Under the pieces are notes generated by a model, which saw only the letters and a list, made by a program, of their open reading frames with translations, made no database searches and had not been told where the DNA came from. Below are positions 43,946-51,200 of a stretch of 64,000 bases of DNA, one piece after another. The DNA is taken from contig JAWKKE010000001.1 of NCBI GenBank assembly GCA_041393415.1, positions 310,001 through 374,000 on the forward strand, read 5' to 3'. The stretch's first letter is position 1. Each line of letters begins with the position of its first letter. This DNA is from Thermoleophilia bacterium (GTDB lineage: Bacteria; Actinomycetota; Thermoleophilia; UBA2241). The translations under genes were made by a program, and so were the position numbers.

Positions 43946-44350
43946 TCACATCATGACCTCACGGCGCCGGCGCCGGAGCTTCGAGCGCGCGGCCCAGAGC
44001 TCGCGCTGCCCCTCGAGTCTGGCGATCTCCTCCTCGTGGACCGCGACGAGGCCCTGGAAGTGGCAGCGGCCGCAGAGGCCGGTGCGCTTCACGCCGATGA
44101 GGCGCTTGCCACACGTCGGACAGAGCTCGGCCTCGGTGAGCTCGCGGATCCGCCTGAGCACCGTCGGCCCGGCCAAGGGTCTGAAGTCGGTCTGGCAACT
44201 TTTCGGGCGCCGGAGGGAGACGCCAAGCTCGGAGGCCTTCTGCTTGGTCGGCGAGTGGCTCCGCTCGAAGGCTTCGGCGCAGCCGCGGCCGCCGAGCACG
44301 GGTGCGAGGATCCGGAGCGCCTCGAGCTCTGCGGAGGTCCAGGGCCTCAA
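43946..44350 (-). CDS. Zinc-ribbon protein of the element's replication module
   Basis: This 134-aa protein starts from a TTG (RPWTSAELEALRILAPVLGGRGCAEAFERSHSPTKQKASELGVSL), an N-terminal SANT/Myb-like or HTH segment that could bind DNA. A zinc ribbon follows: CPTCGKRLIGVKRTGLCGRCHFQGL (about 85-109). The C-terminus is a basic helix. The TTG at 44350 is chosen because it overlaps the preceding stop as TTGA and has AAGG 7 nt upstream; the frame is open further but runs through that gene. Function unknown. It is the last gene of the replication/regulation cluster. Confidence 0.6.
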   Translation of the reverse strand: MRPWTSAELEALRILAPVLGGRGCAEAFERSHSPTKQKASELGVSLRRPKSCQTDFRPLAGPTVLRRIRELTEAELCPTCGKRLIGVKRTGLCGRCHFQGLVAVHEEEIARLEGQRELWAARSKLRRRRREVMM

Positions 44351-44574
44351 GCGTGAGCCTTGCCGTAGCGCGCGACGCGGGCGGCGCGCTCCTTCATTGG
44401 CGCGCGCGGCGCCGTTCCCGGCTTCGGGCAGCGGCCGTGCACGAGGCTTCGCCCGAGCCTGTAGAAGGCGATGCTCGATCGCTCCTCGATCGTGATGGCC
44501 TGGTCGCACCGGCAGCAGAACACCCACGAGCTCGGGTCCACGCCGTAGAGGCTACGCTCTTCATCGGTGACCAT
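44347..44574 (-). CDS. Small cysteine-rich hypothetical protein
   Basis: This 75-aa protein has a CCRCD pair and a later HGRCP that could bind one zinc ion (WVFCCRCDQAIT about residues 17-28, VHGRCPKPG about 49-57). A longer frame reaches 44844, but the ATG at 44574 has a strong GAGGAGG 5 nt upstream and the extra residues look non-coding. Function unknown. The stop overlaps the TTG start of the next gene. Confidence 0.6.
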   Translation of the reverse strand: MVTDEERSLYGVDPSSWVFCCRCDQAITIEERSSIAFYRLGRSLVHGRCPKPGTAPRAPMKERAARVARYGKAHA

Positions 44575-44633
44575 GGGTGCCTCCTCGGAGTCGTTCGGTG
44601 AAACGGTGCCCAGCCCTCCCGCGCTGCCCAGTC

Positions 44634-44662
44634 GGGGGAGCCCCTTAAGGGGGCTCTCCCCC
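44634..44662. terminator. GC-rich hairpin between small genes
   Basis: The arms GGGGGAGCCCC and GGGGGCTCTCCCCC flank TTAA, pairing almost completely with one bulge. It lies in the 266-nt gap after the replication ATPase gene (minus strand) and before the 75-aa gene, so it could attenuate or end the upstream transcript. No U-run is seen. Confidence 0.4.
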
Positions 44663-44840
44663 TGTGCAGCGGGTCGGATGAGGGCCGCAGGGCACGCTGC
44701 CCAAGCGCGCTGCCCGGTGGGCGGCGTAGCTTTGAAGCTGGAGAAGGGCACGGTGCCCGCGCTTCGCGCCCGCTGGGCGGCGTCCCAATCGCGCTGCCCA
44801 AGCCGTCCGGGCGCCGCGGGCAGCGTGAGGCGGACGCGCT

Positions 44841-46250
44841 TCACTCGGGGTCCCCCATCCAGAAGACCTCGCGCATGCCGCGGCCGTCCTCCCGACGGCG
44901 CTTCTCAGCCGCCAGGGCGCCGCCGGCGCGCAGCTCCGCGATGAGCCGCTGAGCCGTGGTACGGGCAACCCCGCTCAGCTCGACGATGGCGGCCAGGTCG
45001 AACGCCGCCGCGGAGCTTGTGGGCAGGCAGTCGATCACGGCTCGCTGCACCTGCAGGCGGCGCGCCTCGCCCACCTCGCCCACAATGACGTAGTGCCCGT
45101 CCACGAGGTCGAGCACAACCTCCTGCAGGTCGTCGTCGAGCCGCGTGACGCCGGCCAGGCGGCGACGATTCGGGCTGCGCTCGGCCTCGTCGCGGCGCAG
45201 TGCGAGCAGGGTGTCCACGGCGCCGCCGAAGCCGGTTGAACCGCGGGCGCTCTCGCCGATCTCGCCGCCGCCCTTGCGCTCGTGCTGGATGGCGAGCACG
45301 GCGCAGCCGGCCTCGGTCCAGGGGAGCATGCCCGCCACGGTCTCGCGGGCCGTCGCCTCGTCCTTCTCGGCGTCCTTAGGGAGCGCCGCCCAGTGGCTGA
45401 GCGTATCGACGATCACGAGCCCGATGTCGTGCTCCACGACGTAGGCGAGGACGAACTCGCAGATCTCTGGCCACTCGAGGCCCCGCACCTCACGGTGGAG
45501 GAGCACGTGCAGGTCCGGGGAGTCGAGCACGCCGGCGCGGCGCAGAGCGACGCGGAAGCTGACGACGCCTTGCTCGGTCAGGTACAGGACCGGGCAGCGT
45601 TCCGTTGCGTGCCCGACGAAGTCGGAGCCGTGCAGTAGCGCCGACACCATGTCGAGGGCGAAGTGCGTCTTGCCGCCCTTGATGATCGCAGCTAGCTGCG
45701 TGATGTTGCCGCGGGCGAGGTAGGGCTGGACCACGTAGCTGACGCGCTCGGCGCTCATCGCGGCGAGTACCGGCCCCGTGACGACCTGCAGGCTGCGCGC
45801 CGGCCGGCGCACGCCGCGCTCGAGCGCGGCGGTGAGGATCTCGCGGAATTTCGTCTCCCCTTCCCCATTGCGGTTCGCGAGCGCCTCCTGCGCCCTGACC
45901 GACTCGTGCTTCAGGTACCGGCATCGCGCGTTGTGGTTCACGACCGCCGCGTACTCAGCGATGGCGGCCGCGCTCGGCACGAACTCAGCGCACGTGTGCA
46001 GGTAAGCCTTCTCAGCGGCGTCGGCGCCGATCTCGGCGGCGACCGTCACGGCGTCAACCTTGCCCCCGCGCTGGTGCAGCGCGCGGATCGCCGCGGCGAT
46101 CCCTTGGTCGCGGGGTTTGTAGAACGCCTCGGGCGCGAGCTCCCGTGCGTACACGGGGCAGGCGGAGTCATTCGCGAGGGCGGCTCCGTGGGCCGCCATC
46201 TCGGCGTGCTCGTCCCAGAAGAGGGCGATGCCCGAGGCCTTACTCGGCAC
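44841..46250 (-). CDS. RecA-like/RepA-type replicative ATPase of the element
   Basis: This 469-aa protein has an N-terminal DnaB-helicase-like helical domain (about 1-110). A RecA-fold ATPase follows with Walker A-like IIKGGKTHFALD (about 190-201), a Walker B DIGLVIVDTLSH, and AVLAIQHERKGG. A winged-helix-like C-terminus comes last (LAAIVELSGVARTTAQRLIAELRAGGAL, about 415-442). Such proteins act as helicase or replication initiators of plasmids, phages and integrative elements. The ATG overlaps the excisionase-like gene by 11 nt. It suggests that the island once replicated autonomously. Confidence 0.72.
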   Translation of the reverse strand: MPSKASGIALFWDEHAEMAAHGAALANDSACPVYARELAPEAFYKPRDQGIAAAIRALHQRGGKVDAVTVAAEIGADAAEKAYLHTCAEFVPSAAAIAEYAAVVNHNARCRYLKHESVRAQEALANRNGEGETKFREILTAALERGVRRPARSLQVVTGPVLAAMSAERVSYVVQPYLARGNITQLAAIIKGGKTHFALDMVSALLHGSDFVGHATERCPVLYLTEQGVVSFRVALRRAGVLDSPDLHVLLHREVRGLEWPEICEFVLAYVVEHDIGLVIVDTLSHWAALPKDAEKDEATARETVAGMLPWTEAGCAVLAIQHERKGGGEIGESARGSTGFGGAVDTLLALRRDEAERSPNRRRLAGVTRLDDDLQEVVLDLVDGHYVIVGEVGEARRLQVQRAVIDCLPTSSAAAFDLAAIVELSGVARTTAQRLIAELRAGGALAAEKRRREDGRGMREVFWMGDPE

Positions 46251-46470
46251 GCTCGCTCTCCGGCCCCGCCGCGAGCAGCCCGAGCGACTCGAGCACCGGC
46301 GCTGTCGGCACTATGACTCGGCGCCCGAGGTGGAGAACGCGCAGTTCGCCGCGGGCGGCGGCCTCGTAGGCGGTGTCCTTGCTCACGCCGACGAAGGCCG
46401 CGTACTCGCGGATCGTGATCGTCGGCCGCCGGCGCAGGTCGTCGACGCTGAGCAGCTCGGGCTCACTCAT
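46240..46470 (-). CDS. Excisionase-like HTH_17 protein
   Basis: This 76-aa MerR-type winged helix-turn-helix is of the excisionase/AlpA class: TITIREYAAFVGVSKDTAYEAAARGELRVLHLGRRVIVPTAPVLESLG. Such proteins bend DNA at the attachment site to drive excision, or regulate element genes. The ATG at 46470 lies inside the end of the decayed XRE gene in another frame, and its stop overlaps the ATPase gene. It appears intact, so it could still act on the island if a working integrase were available. Confidence 0.72.
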   Translation of the reverse strand: MSEPELLSVDDLRRRPTITIREYAAFVGVSKDTAYEAAARGELRVLHLGRRVIVPTAPVLESLGLLAAGPESERAE

Positions 46471-46667
46471 CGCCTACTCCCTCGAACAGCTCGTCCGTGC
46501 GCTCCTCCGGCCAGCCGAAGGCCCTTGCGAGCGAGGCGCGCTGACCGGGCCAGGGCTGAGGCGCCTGCGCTCGATGTTGAGATGGTGCTCACGTGCACGC
46601 CGCTCCGGTGCGAGAGCACGGACTGCGACCAGCCCTTCTCCTTGCGGAGCTTGGTCATTAGAAGCAT
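46463..46667 (-). pseudogene. XRE-family regulator broken by two single-base frameshifts
   Basis: Three minus-strand frames together rebuild a normal XRE repressor. Frame 1 gives MTKLRKEKGWSQSVLSHRSG then VHVSTIS. Frame 2 continues NIERRRLSPGP. Frame 3 gives GQRASLARAFGW then PEERTDELFEGVGDE and a stop. Joining them needs one missing base near 46580 and another near 46548. The reconstructed protein has the expected DNA-binding helices, the IE-R-R motif and the LARA-GW-EE tail. The ATG at 46667 has AGGAGG 7 nt upstream. The reconstructed stop overlaps the excisionase ATG, matching the tight spacing of the cluster. Sequencing error is the alternative to real decay. Confidence 0.7.
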
Positions 46668-46747
46668 GGAAGGCCCTCCTGTCGTTGACTCCTGGCAAAT
46701 CCAAGACGTAGTATCGCATCCGGTTATCGTCTTGTGCATCGGCTAGA

Positions 46748-47677
46748 ATGGACATATATGTGACAAGGAGAAGTGAGGTGGCCCCGGCGGACCTGGTCCG
46801 CTTCGAGTGGCCACGGATGGAGGAGATTGCCCTCTATGAGGCAGACGGGCGCAGGATCCTGGCGGGCTGGCCGAGCGATGACTCGTATCGGCCAATGCGC
46901 GACGAAGAGGGCCTCTTCGAGCGATTCGCCCGACTCGGCGACGAGGCCCAGGGCTTCATCGCCTTTGCGCGGGCTTACGGCGACCTCGATGAGGCACTCG
47001 TGCCCGTCGCGCCGCTCGCGGAGGGGTCGAACGTCGCCCTGGGACGGCCGCTCGAGGAGTGGCGAGCTCATCGCCGCATCCTGGGCTTCGCGGTCGACCT
47101 CTGGGACGCCGTGAGGGAAGACCGCGCTGATGCCATGGTGGGCCGCGAGCTCGTGGTCTCGGATCTTCCGGAGGCGCAGGAGCGGTGGGCCTACGAGCAG
47201 GGGCCGGAGCACGTTGAGGCCGCGGTGCTCGCGCCGATCGGCCGTGAGGTGCATGAGCTCTGGCTCTCTCGGCCGCACCTGGCCGAAGCCGAGGAGTACC
47301 ACGAGGCCGTCGGCGTCTCCTACCAGACGCCGATCGCTTACCTCGAGCGCCGCAACCTCTCGCCCAAGGCCGTGGCGCGCACCGCCCTGGCGCAGCTCGT
47401 GAGCACCTACTGCGCCGATCTCTCCGTGGCCATGGTGGTCGCGACCAGCCCCGGAGCGCCGCTGCGCATGACCTTCCAGGTGACCTCGCTGATCGCCGCC
47501 ATGTGGCTGCAGCTGGCGCTGGCGATTGACGGCGAGCGGGAGTACCGGCCATGCCCGGTGTGCGGGCGCTGGTGGGATGCGACCAGGGCGCGCTCCGACA
47601 AGCTCACCTGCAGCGACAGGTGCCGCAAGAGTCGGCAGCGAGACATGAGTAGGGAGTCCACCGAAGAGGCTGGATGA
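46748..47677 (+). CDS. Hypothetical protein with C-terminal CGNR-like zinc finger
   Basis: This 309-aa protein is mostly helical and ends with a zinc finger, CPVCGRWWDATRARSDKLTCSDRCRKSRQR (about 269-298), of the kind seen at the C-terminus of CGNR-type actinobacterial proteins. The rest has no motif I recognise. Its stop overlaps the start of the integrase N-terminal frame (ATGA), so the two are co-translated. Proteins of this type often sit next to integrases in actinobacterial elements; a role in regulating integration is possible but not shown. It is divergent from the XRE/excisionase cluster. Confidence 0.65.
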   Translation: MDIYVTRRSEVAPADLVRFEWPRMEEIALYEADGRRILAGWPSDDSYRPMRDEEGLFERFARLGDEAQGFIAFARAYGDLDEALVPVAPLAEGSNVALGRPLEEWRAHRRILGFAVDLWDAVREDRADAMVGRELVVSDLPEAQERWAYEQGPEHVEAAVLAPIGREVHELWLSRPHLAEAEEYHEAVGVSYQTPIAYLERRNLSPKAVARTALAQLVSTYCADLSVAMVVATSPGAPLRMTFQVTSLIAAMWLQLALAIDGEREYRPCPVCGRWWDATRARSDKLTCSDRCRKSRQRDMSRESTEEAG

Positions 47678-47976
47678 ACGGACACGTGATCAAGCGGGCG
47701 GGGTACTGGCGGATCTCGCTCGAGCTCGGCGAGCAAGCGGCGCTTCGCTGCCCTACCTGCGTTGACCGGCGCGGCAAAGGACGTCGCTACTGGTCCAACG
47801 ATGACCCGCCGGACGCCTGCCCCAGTTGCGGCGGCGAGCTGGAGGAGCTCCTAGCACGCCGGCAGGAGCTCCTCCCCGCGCCCACAAGTACACGAAGAAG
47901 AAGGTGGCCGAGAAGGCCCTCCACGACGAGCTCCGCGACCGCGAGCGCGGCGATTACGTCCCGCCGGTCGACCTGA
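47674..47976 (+). CDS. Integrase N-terminal (arm-binding) segment in a separate frame
   Basis: This frame encodes what looks like the N-terminal part of the integrase: HVIKRAGYWRISLELG, the start of an arm-type binding domain. A zinc ribbon is inserted (CPTCVDRRGKGRRYW, then CPSCGGELEE). After about residue 66 the frame degenerates to Arg/Ser/Thr runs, while the frame of the catalytic core supplies the natural continuation HKYTKKKVAEKALHDELRDRERGDYVPP. The switch point is near 47865-47890. The ATG overlaps the upstream stop and has GAGG before it. Either a one-base indel broke the integrase, or a frameshift during translation joins the two parts. Confidence 0.6.
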   Translation: MNGHVIKRAGYWRISLELGEQAALRCPTCVDRRGKGRRYWSNDDPPDACPSCGGELEELLARRQELLPAPTSTRRRRWPRRPSTTSSATASAAITSRRST

Positions 47977-48953
47977 CCGTGCGGGCCTACCTCGAGGACC
48001 GCTGGCTGCCGGCGCTCGGCGCCGAGGACTTGCCCCCGAGCACCGTGGACTCTTACACGCTCCACGTGGAGAGGATCGTCCCCCACCTCGGGGACATACC
48101 GCTGCAGAGGCTCAATAGGAACGACGTGACGCGCATGGCCTCGCAGCTCGCGGAGGACGTGTCCAAGTCGAAGGGTAGGCCGCTGGCGGCCGAGACGAGG
48201 CGGGGCGTGCTCGTGGCCCTGCACCGGGCTTTGAACGACGCCGTTGAGGCTGGGCTGCTTCGCACGAACCCTGCGACCGGAGTGAAGCGTCCCAAGGTCC
48301 GCAGGCCCGAGATGCACACGTGGTCGAAACTGGAACTGTTGACGTTCCTGCGAGCCACGAATGATGACCGACTCGGCCCCCTATGGCACCTGCTGGCTCT
48401 CACCGGTCTGCGAAGGGGTGAGGCACTTGGCCTCAAGTGGCCCGACGTGGACCTCGAGGGAGGCCGACTGTCGATTCAGCGACAGCGAGTCCTTAGTGGC
48501 TACGAGGTCCAGGAACGAGCGCAAACGAAGTCACGCAAGGGTCGCCCCGTGAGCATCGACGCCGGGACCATCGCAATGTTGCGGCTTCAGAGCCAGCGGC
48601 AGCTCGCCGATGCCGACGACTGGGGCGACGCCTGGCAGGCCACAGGGCATGTGTTCACTCGCGAGAACGGCGAGCCCTGGCATCCAGACCGCGTGAAGAA
48701 GCTGTTTGAGCAGGCCGTGAAGAAGATTGACGTGCCGCGGATCCGCATGCACGATCTGCGCCACACCTGGGCGACGCTTGCGCTGCGCGCCGGCGTCAAC
48801 CCCAAGGTTGTCCAGGAGCGGCTCGGACACGCCAACATCAGCATCACCATGGACACCTACAGTCACGTGCTGCCTGACCTGCAGGAGTCCGCGGCTGAGT
48901 TGGTCGCGTCCCTGGTGGCGCTGGCCAGCGAAGAGGACGACGAGCCCTCGTGA
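47826..48953 (+). CDS. int: Tyrosine integrase (catalytic core)
   Basis: This is a site-specific tyrosine recombinase. The core-binding domain starts near LTVRAYLEDRWLPAL, and the catalytic domain holds Arg in LTGLRRGEALGLKW, HDLRHTWAT (His-x-x-Arg), LGHANISITMDTYSHV with the second His and the Tyr nucleophile. It ends 69 nt before the tRNA-Arg 3' end, the usual place for an integrase using that site. The first ~20 residues of this frame look non-native; the proper N-terminal domain is in the overlapping frame at 47674. An internal GTG start (VAEKALHDEL, near 47904) could give a core-only protein, but without arm binding. Confidence 0.85.
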   Translation: MRRRAGGAPSTPAGAPPRAHKYTKKKVAEKALHDELRDRERGDYVPPVDLTVRAYLEDRWLPALGAEDLPPSTVDSYTLHVERIVPHLGDIPLQRLNRNDVTRMASQLAEDVSKSKGRPLAAETRRGVLVALHRALNDAVEAGLLRTNPATGVKRPKVRRPEMHTWSKLELLTFLRATNDDRLGPLWHLLALTGLRRGEALGLKWPDVDLEGGRLSIQRQRVLSGYEVQERAQTKSRKGRPVSIDAGTIAMLRLQSQRQLADADDWGDAWQATGHVFTRENGEPWHPDRVKKLFEQAVKKIDVPRIRMHDLRHTWATLALRAGVNPKVVQERLGHANISITMDTYSHVLPDLQESAAELVASLVALASEEDDEPS

Positions 48954-48959
48954 AAAGGG

Positions 48960-48978
48960 GGAGTCCGGATGGAGTACG
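48960..48978 (+). other. Candidate integrase arm-type site, right
   Basis: GGAGTCCG and GGAGTACG are separated by 3 nt, 44 nt inside the right repeat. The arrangement matches 16520-16538 at the left end with one mismatch in the first box. Confidence 0.5.
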
Positions 48979-49022
48979 CTTCGCCGCTTCTGGGCCAGTC
49001 TCCGCGGCGAATGTGAGGCTAA

Positions 49023-49061
49023 TGGTGCCCCCGGAAGGATTCGAACCTTCGACCTCGCGCT
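49023..49061. repeat. attR: 39-nt repeat forming the tRNA-Arg 3' end
   Basis: This is identical to 16354-16392. It lies within the intact tRNA gene, from the CCA end through the T arm to the 3' strand of the anticodon stem. Confidence 0.9.
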
Positions 49062-49099
49062 CCGGAGGCGCGCGCTCTCATCCTCTGAGCTACGAGGGC
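49023..49099 (-). tRNA. tRNA-Arg (anticodon CCG)
   Basis: This is a 77-nt cloverleaf on the minus strand with encoded CCA. The acceptor arms GCCCTCG and CGGGGGC pair with one G-T. The D arm begins GCTC and closes GAGC. The anticodon stem CGCGC/GCGCG encloses CTCCGGA, giving anticodon CCG (reads CGG). The T arm is GAAGG-TTCGAAT-CCTTC. It is the integration target of the island: its last 39 nt are also found at the far end of the element. Confidence 0.95.
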
Positions 49100-49111
49100 A
49101 TCGGTACCCTG

Positions 49112-49117
49112 AGTGTA
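49112..49117 (-). promoter_or_regulatory. Possible -10 element of the tRNA-Arg gene
   Basis: TACACT on the minus strand lies 12 nt upstream of the mature tRNA 5' end, a suitable place for a -10. No good -35 is found at 16-18 nt spacing. Confidence 0.3.
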
Positions 49118-49193
49118 CCACAGGCTAAGCCTGCCCCGACCGGCGACCGATACCCCCGTTATGATCCCCAGGGCAGATCAAAAGGAGAAAGCC

Positions 49194-49943
49194 ATGACGG
49201 AGATGGTGCAGGACAACACCGCGCAGACCCTCGCCGAGTTCGTGCAGCAGAACGCGCAGCAAGACAGAGGCGGCCTCTGGCAACTGGAGAACGATCGCAC
49301 ACTCGAGGTTAACCTGGCCAACAGTCTCGTCTTCACCAAGGCGGGAGCGATGATCGCCTACTACGGCGACATCAAGTTCGAGCGCACCGGCATGAAGGAG
49401 GCCGGCGGTCTCGGCAAGTACGTGAAACAGAAGATGACCGGTGAGGGCGCGACCATGATGAAGTGCATGGGGAGCGGAATCCTCTACCTTGCCGATCAAG
49501 GCAAGACGGTGCGCATTCTCGAGATGCGCGGCGAGACCATCTTCGTCAACGGCGCCAACTGCCTCGCCTACTCAGACACGCTCGAATGGGATGTTGTGCG
49601 CACCAAGGGCGGCAGCATCATGGCCGGTGGCTTGTTCGCGGTCCAACTCGCCGGGCAAGGCTACTGCGCCATCTCGACGATGGGTAGGCCGGTAGTCCTC
49701 GGCGTCGACGCCGCCCACCCGCTGTGCACCGATCCGCACGCGACCGTTGCCTGGTCTTCCGGACTGACGACATCGATCAAGAGCGATGTCTCCCTGAAGG
49801 CGCTGACCGGCCGTTCGTCAGGCGAGACGTTCCAGCTCGTCTTCCAGGGCCAGGGGTTCGTCTGTGTGCAGCCGTTTGAGGAGGGTGGCTCCGGACCGTC
49901 AGACGCCAGCGGAGGCTCCAAGGGCGGCATCAACTTCGGTTGA
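49194..49943 (+). CDS. AIM24-family protein
   Basis: This 249-aa protein of the AIM24 (DUF124) family forms a beta-rich fold. Recognisable pieces are VFTKAGAMIAYYGDIKFER, GEGATMMKCMGSGILYLADQGK, the GETIFVNGANCLAYSDTLEWDV block, GLFAVQLAGQGYCAISTMGRPVVL and a C-terminal Gly/Ser-rich tail. The function of bacterial members is unknown. The ATG at 49194 has a near-perfect AAAGGAGA 6 nt upstream. It is the first gene outside the island on the right and stands alone, followed by a strong hairpin. Confidence 0.8.
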   Translation: MTEMVQDNTAQTLAEFVQQNAQQDRGGLWQLENDRTLEVNLANSLVFTKAGAMIAYYGDIKFERTGMKEAGGLGKYVKQKMTGEGATMMKCMGSGILYLADQGKTVRILEMRGETIFVNGANCLAYSDTLEWDVVRTKGGSIMAGGLFAVQLAGQGYCAISTMGRPVVLGVDAAHPLCTDPHATVAWSSGLTTSIKSDVSLKALTGRSSGETFQLVFQGQGFVCVQPFEEGGSGPSDASGGSKGGINFG

Positions 49944-49967
49944 GGCGAACATACGAAGAGCTGTGAG

Positions 49968-50013
49968 CGACGCCCTCCCCGGCCACCGACAGGCCCACCC
50001 GGGGAGGGCGTCG
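49968..50013. terminator. Strong hairpin after the AIM24-like gene
   Basis: A perfect 15-bp stem (49968-49982 with 49999-50013; arms CGACGCCCTCCCCGG and its complement) has a 16-nt loop, 25 nt after the stop codon. There is no U-run, as is common for terminators in high-GC actinobacteria. Confidence 0.65.
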
Positions 50014-50115
50014 GCGTCTCAACGGCTCCGCCGCCACCAGCGGCATTCAGCGAGCAGCGTCGGCGATGTACTATGCGCACATCACGCCCTTGAGTGACCA
50101 TTGAAAGGAGTTCCC

Positions 50116-51108
50116 TTGGGCTGGTTGAGTCATGTGATCGACGCCGGTTCCGAATATCGCTATTCGCTCGCCGAGCTCCGCGGCAGCCTGTTTGTGAGCG
50201 AGGGCAACAAGGCCGCCAAGCACACGCAGTTCTGGATGCTGCTAGCGCTCTCAAGCTTCATTGCCGCCGGTGGTGTGGTGGGCGACTCCACACCGGCGGT
50301 CATCGGCGCGATGATCATCGCGCCGCTGGCGACGCCGATCTACGGCGTCGCTCTGGCGACAACGATCGGCGACACCAAAGCTCTCCGCACCAGCGTATTG
50401 CTCCTCCTCGGCGGCATCGCTCTGAATATCCTGATCGGTGTGCTCGTCGCCGCGCTCACCCTCCAACGCATGCCGATCGACGCCAATCCACAGATCGCCG
50501 GCCGCACCGCGCCGACGCTCCTCGATCTCGGAGTCGCCATCGCCGTCGGCCTGGCCGGCTCCTTTGCCATGGCACGCCGTGACGTCTCCAGCATCGTCGC
50601 CGGCGTGGCGATTGCGATCTCGCTCGTCCCGGTGCTGGCGGTGGTAGGGATCACCATCGGCGCCGGCCGGTTCGATCTGGCCACAGGCGCCCTGATCCTC
50701 TTTCTCACCAACGCCGCCGCGATCGTCGTTGCCGGCGTGCTCGTCTTCGGCGGCGCGCACTACTTCCGCGAGGCAGCCGAGATCTCTCCACGCCTCGGCC
50801 GCCGCGCCCGCGCCACCATCATCATCGCGCTGATCGTCTTACTCATTCCGCTGAGCGGAGCTTCGGTGCGCACCTACCTCTACCAGCGTTACCTCGGCGC
50901 CACGCGGACCGCCGTGGACAACTGGACAAACGGCACGCCGTGGCGCGTCGAAGGAGTGAACTTAATCAACGACGACATCGTCGTCACCGTAGTAGGTCCG
51001 AGCGCAACGCGTGACACGACGACACTCAGCAATGAGATCCGCGACACGGTGCCGGACACCGTGAGCGTACGCCTCATATCCATTGACGGCACCGAGACGC
51101 CGCTCTAG
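50116..51108 (+). CDS. DUF389 integral membrane protein
   Basis: This 330-aa protein has about six or seven membrane helices and the DUF389 signature: FWMLLALSSFIAAGGVVGDSTPAVIGAMIIAPLATPIYGVALA, then SFAMARRDVSSIVAGVAIAISLVPVLAVVG, with a short soluble C-terminal domain. The function of the family is unknown. The TTG at 50116 is preferred because AAAGGAG lies 5 nt upstream; an in-frame TTG at 50101 precedes that ribosome site and is unlikely. Confidence 0.82.
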   Translation: MGWLSHVIDAGSEYRYSLAELRGSLFVSEGNKAAKHTQFWMLLALSSFIAAGGVVGDSTPAVIGAMIIAPLATPIYGVALATTIGDTKALRTSVLLLLGGIALNILIGVLVAALTLQRMPIDANPQIAGRTAPTLLDLGVAIAVGLAGSFAMARRDVSSIVAGVAIAISLVPVLAVVGITIGAGRFDLATGALILFLTNAAAIVVAGVLVFGGAHYFREAAEISPRLGRRARATIIIALIVLLIPLSGASVRTYLYQRYLGATRTAVDNWTNGTPWRVEGVNLINDDIVVTVVGPSATRDTTTLSNEIRDTVPDTVSVRLISIDGTETPL

Positions 51109-51200
51109 AGGCATCAGGCACGGCTGCAACGGCATGATTTGCCATGGGAGAATCTGCGACGGCAGGACTTGCCTCGGCAAGCGCGGTGGGGTAGACTGCC

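Larger units (their letters stand above)
16354..49061. mobile_element. tRNA-Arg-integrated genomic island carrying defence systems
   Basis: The element is bounded by an exact 39-nt direct repeat (16354-16392 and 49023-49061) that is the 3' end of the tRNA-Arg(CCG) gene including CCA. At the right end the repeat is part of the intact tRNA. At the left end it is an isolated fragment, as expected after integration into a tRNA 3' end. A tyrosine integrase ends 69 nt from the tRNA. A replication/regulation module precedes it. The remaining cargo is toxin-antitoxin-chaperone, GmrSD, BREX, Hachiman and uncharacterised genes. Genes on both sides are chromosomal. Two damaged mobility genes suggest that the island may now be immobile. 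Confidence 0.88.

Noticed and set aside
16393..49022. CRISPR array in the defence island
   Set aside because: No regularly spaced repeats and no cas genes were seen; the only short repeats are the paired GGAGTACG boxes and local palindromes.
49160..49165. TATGAT as a promoter of the AIM24-like gene
   Set aside because: The hexamer fits a -10, but no acceptable -35 lies at 16-18 nt, so the call would rest on one common hexamer.
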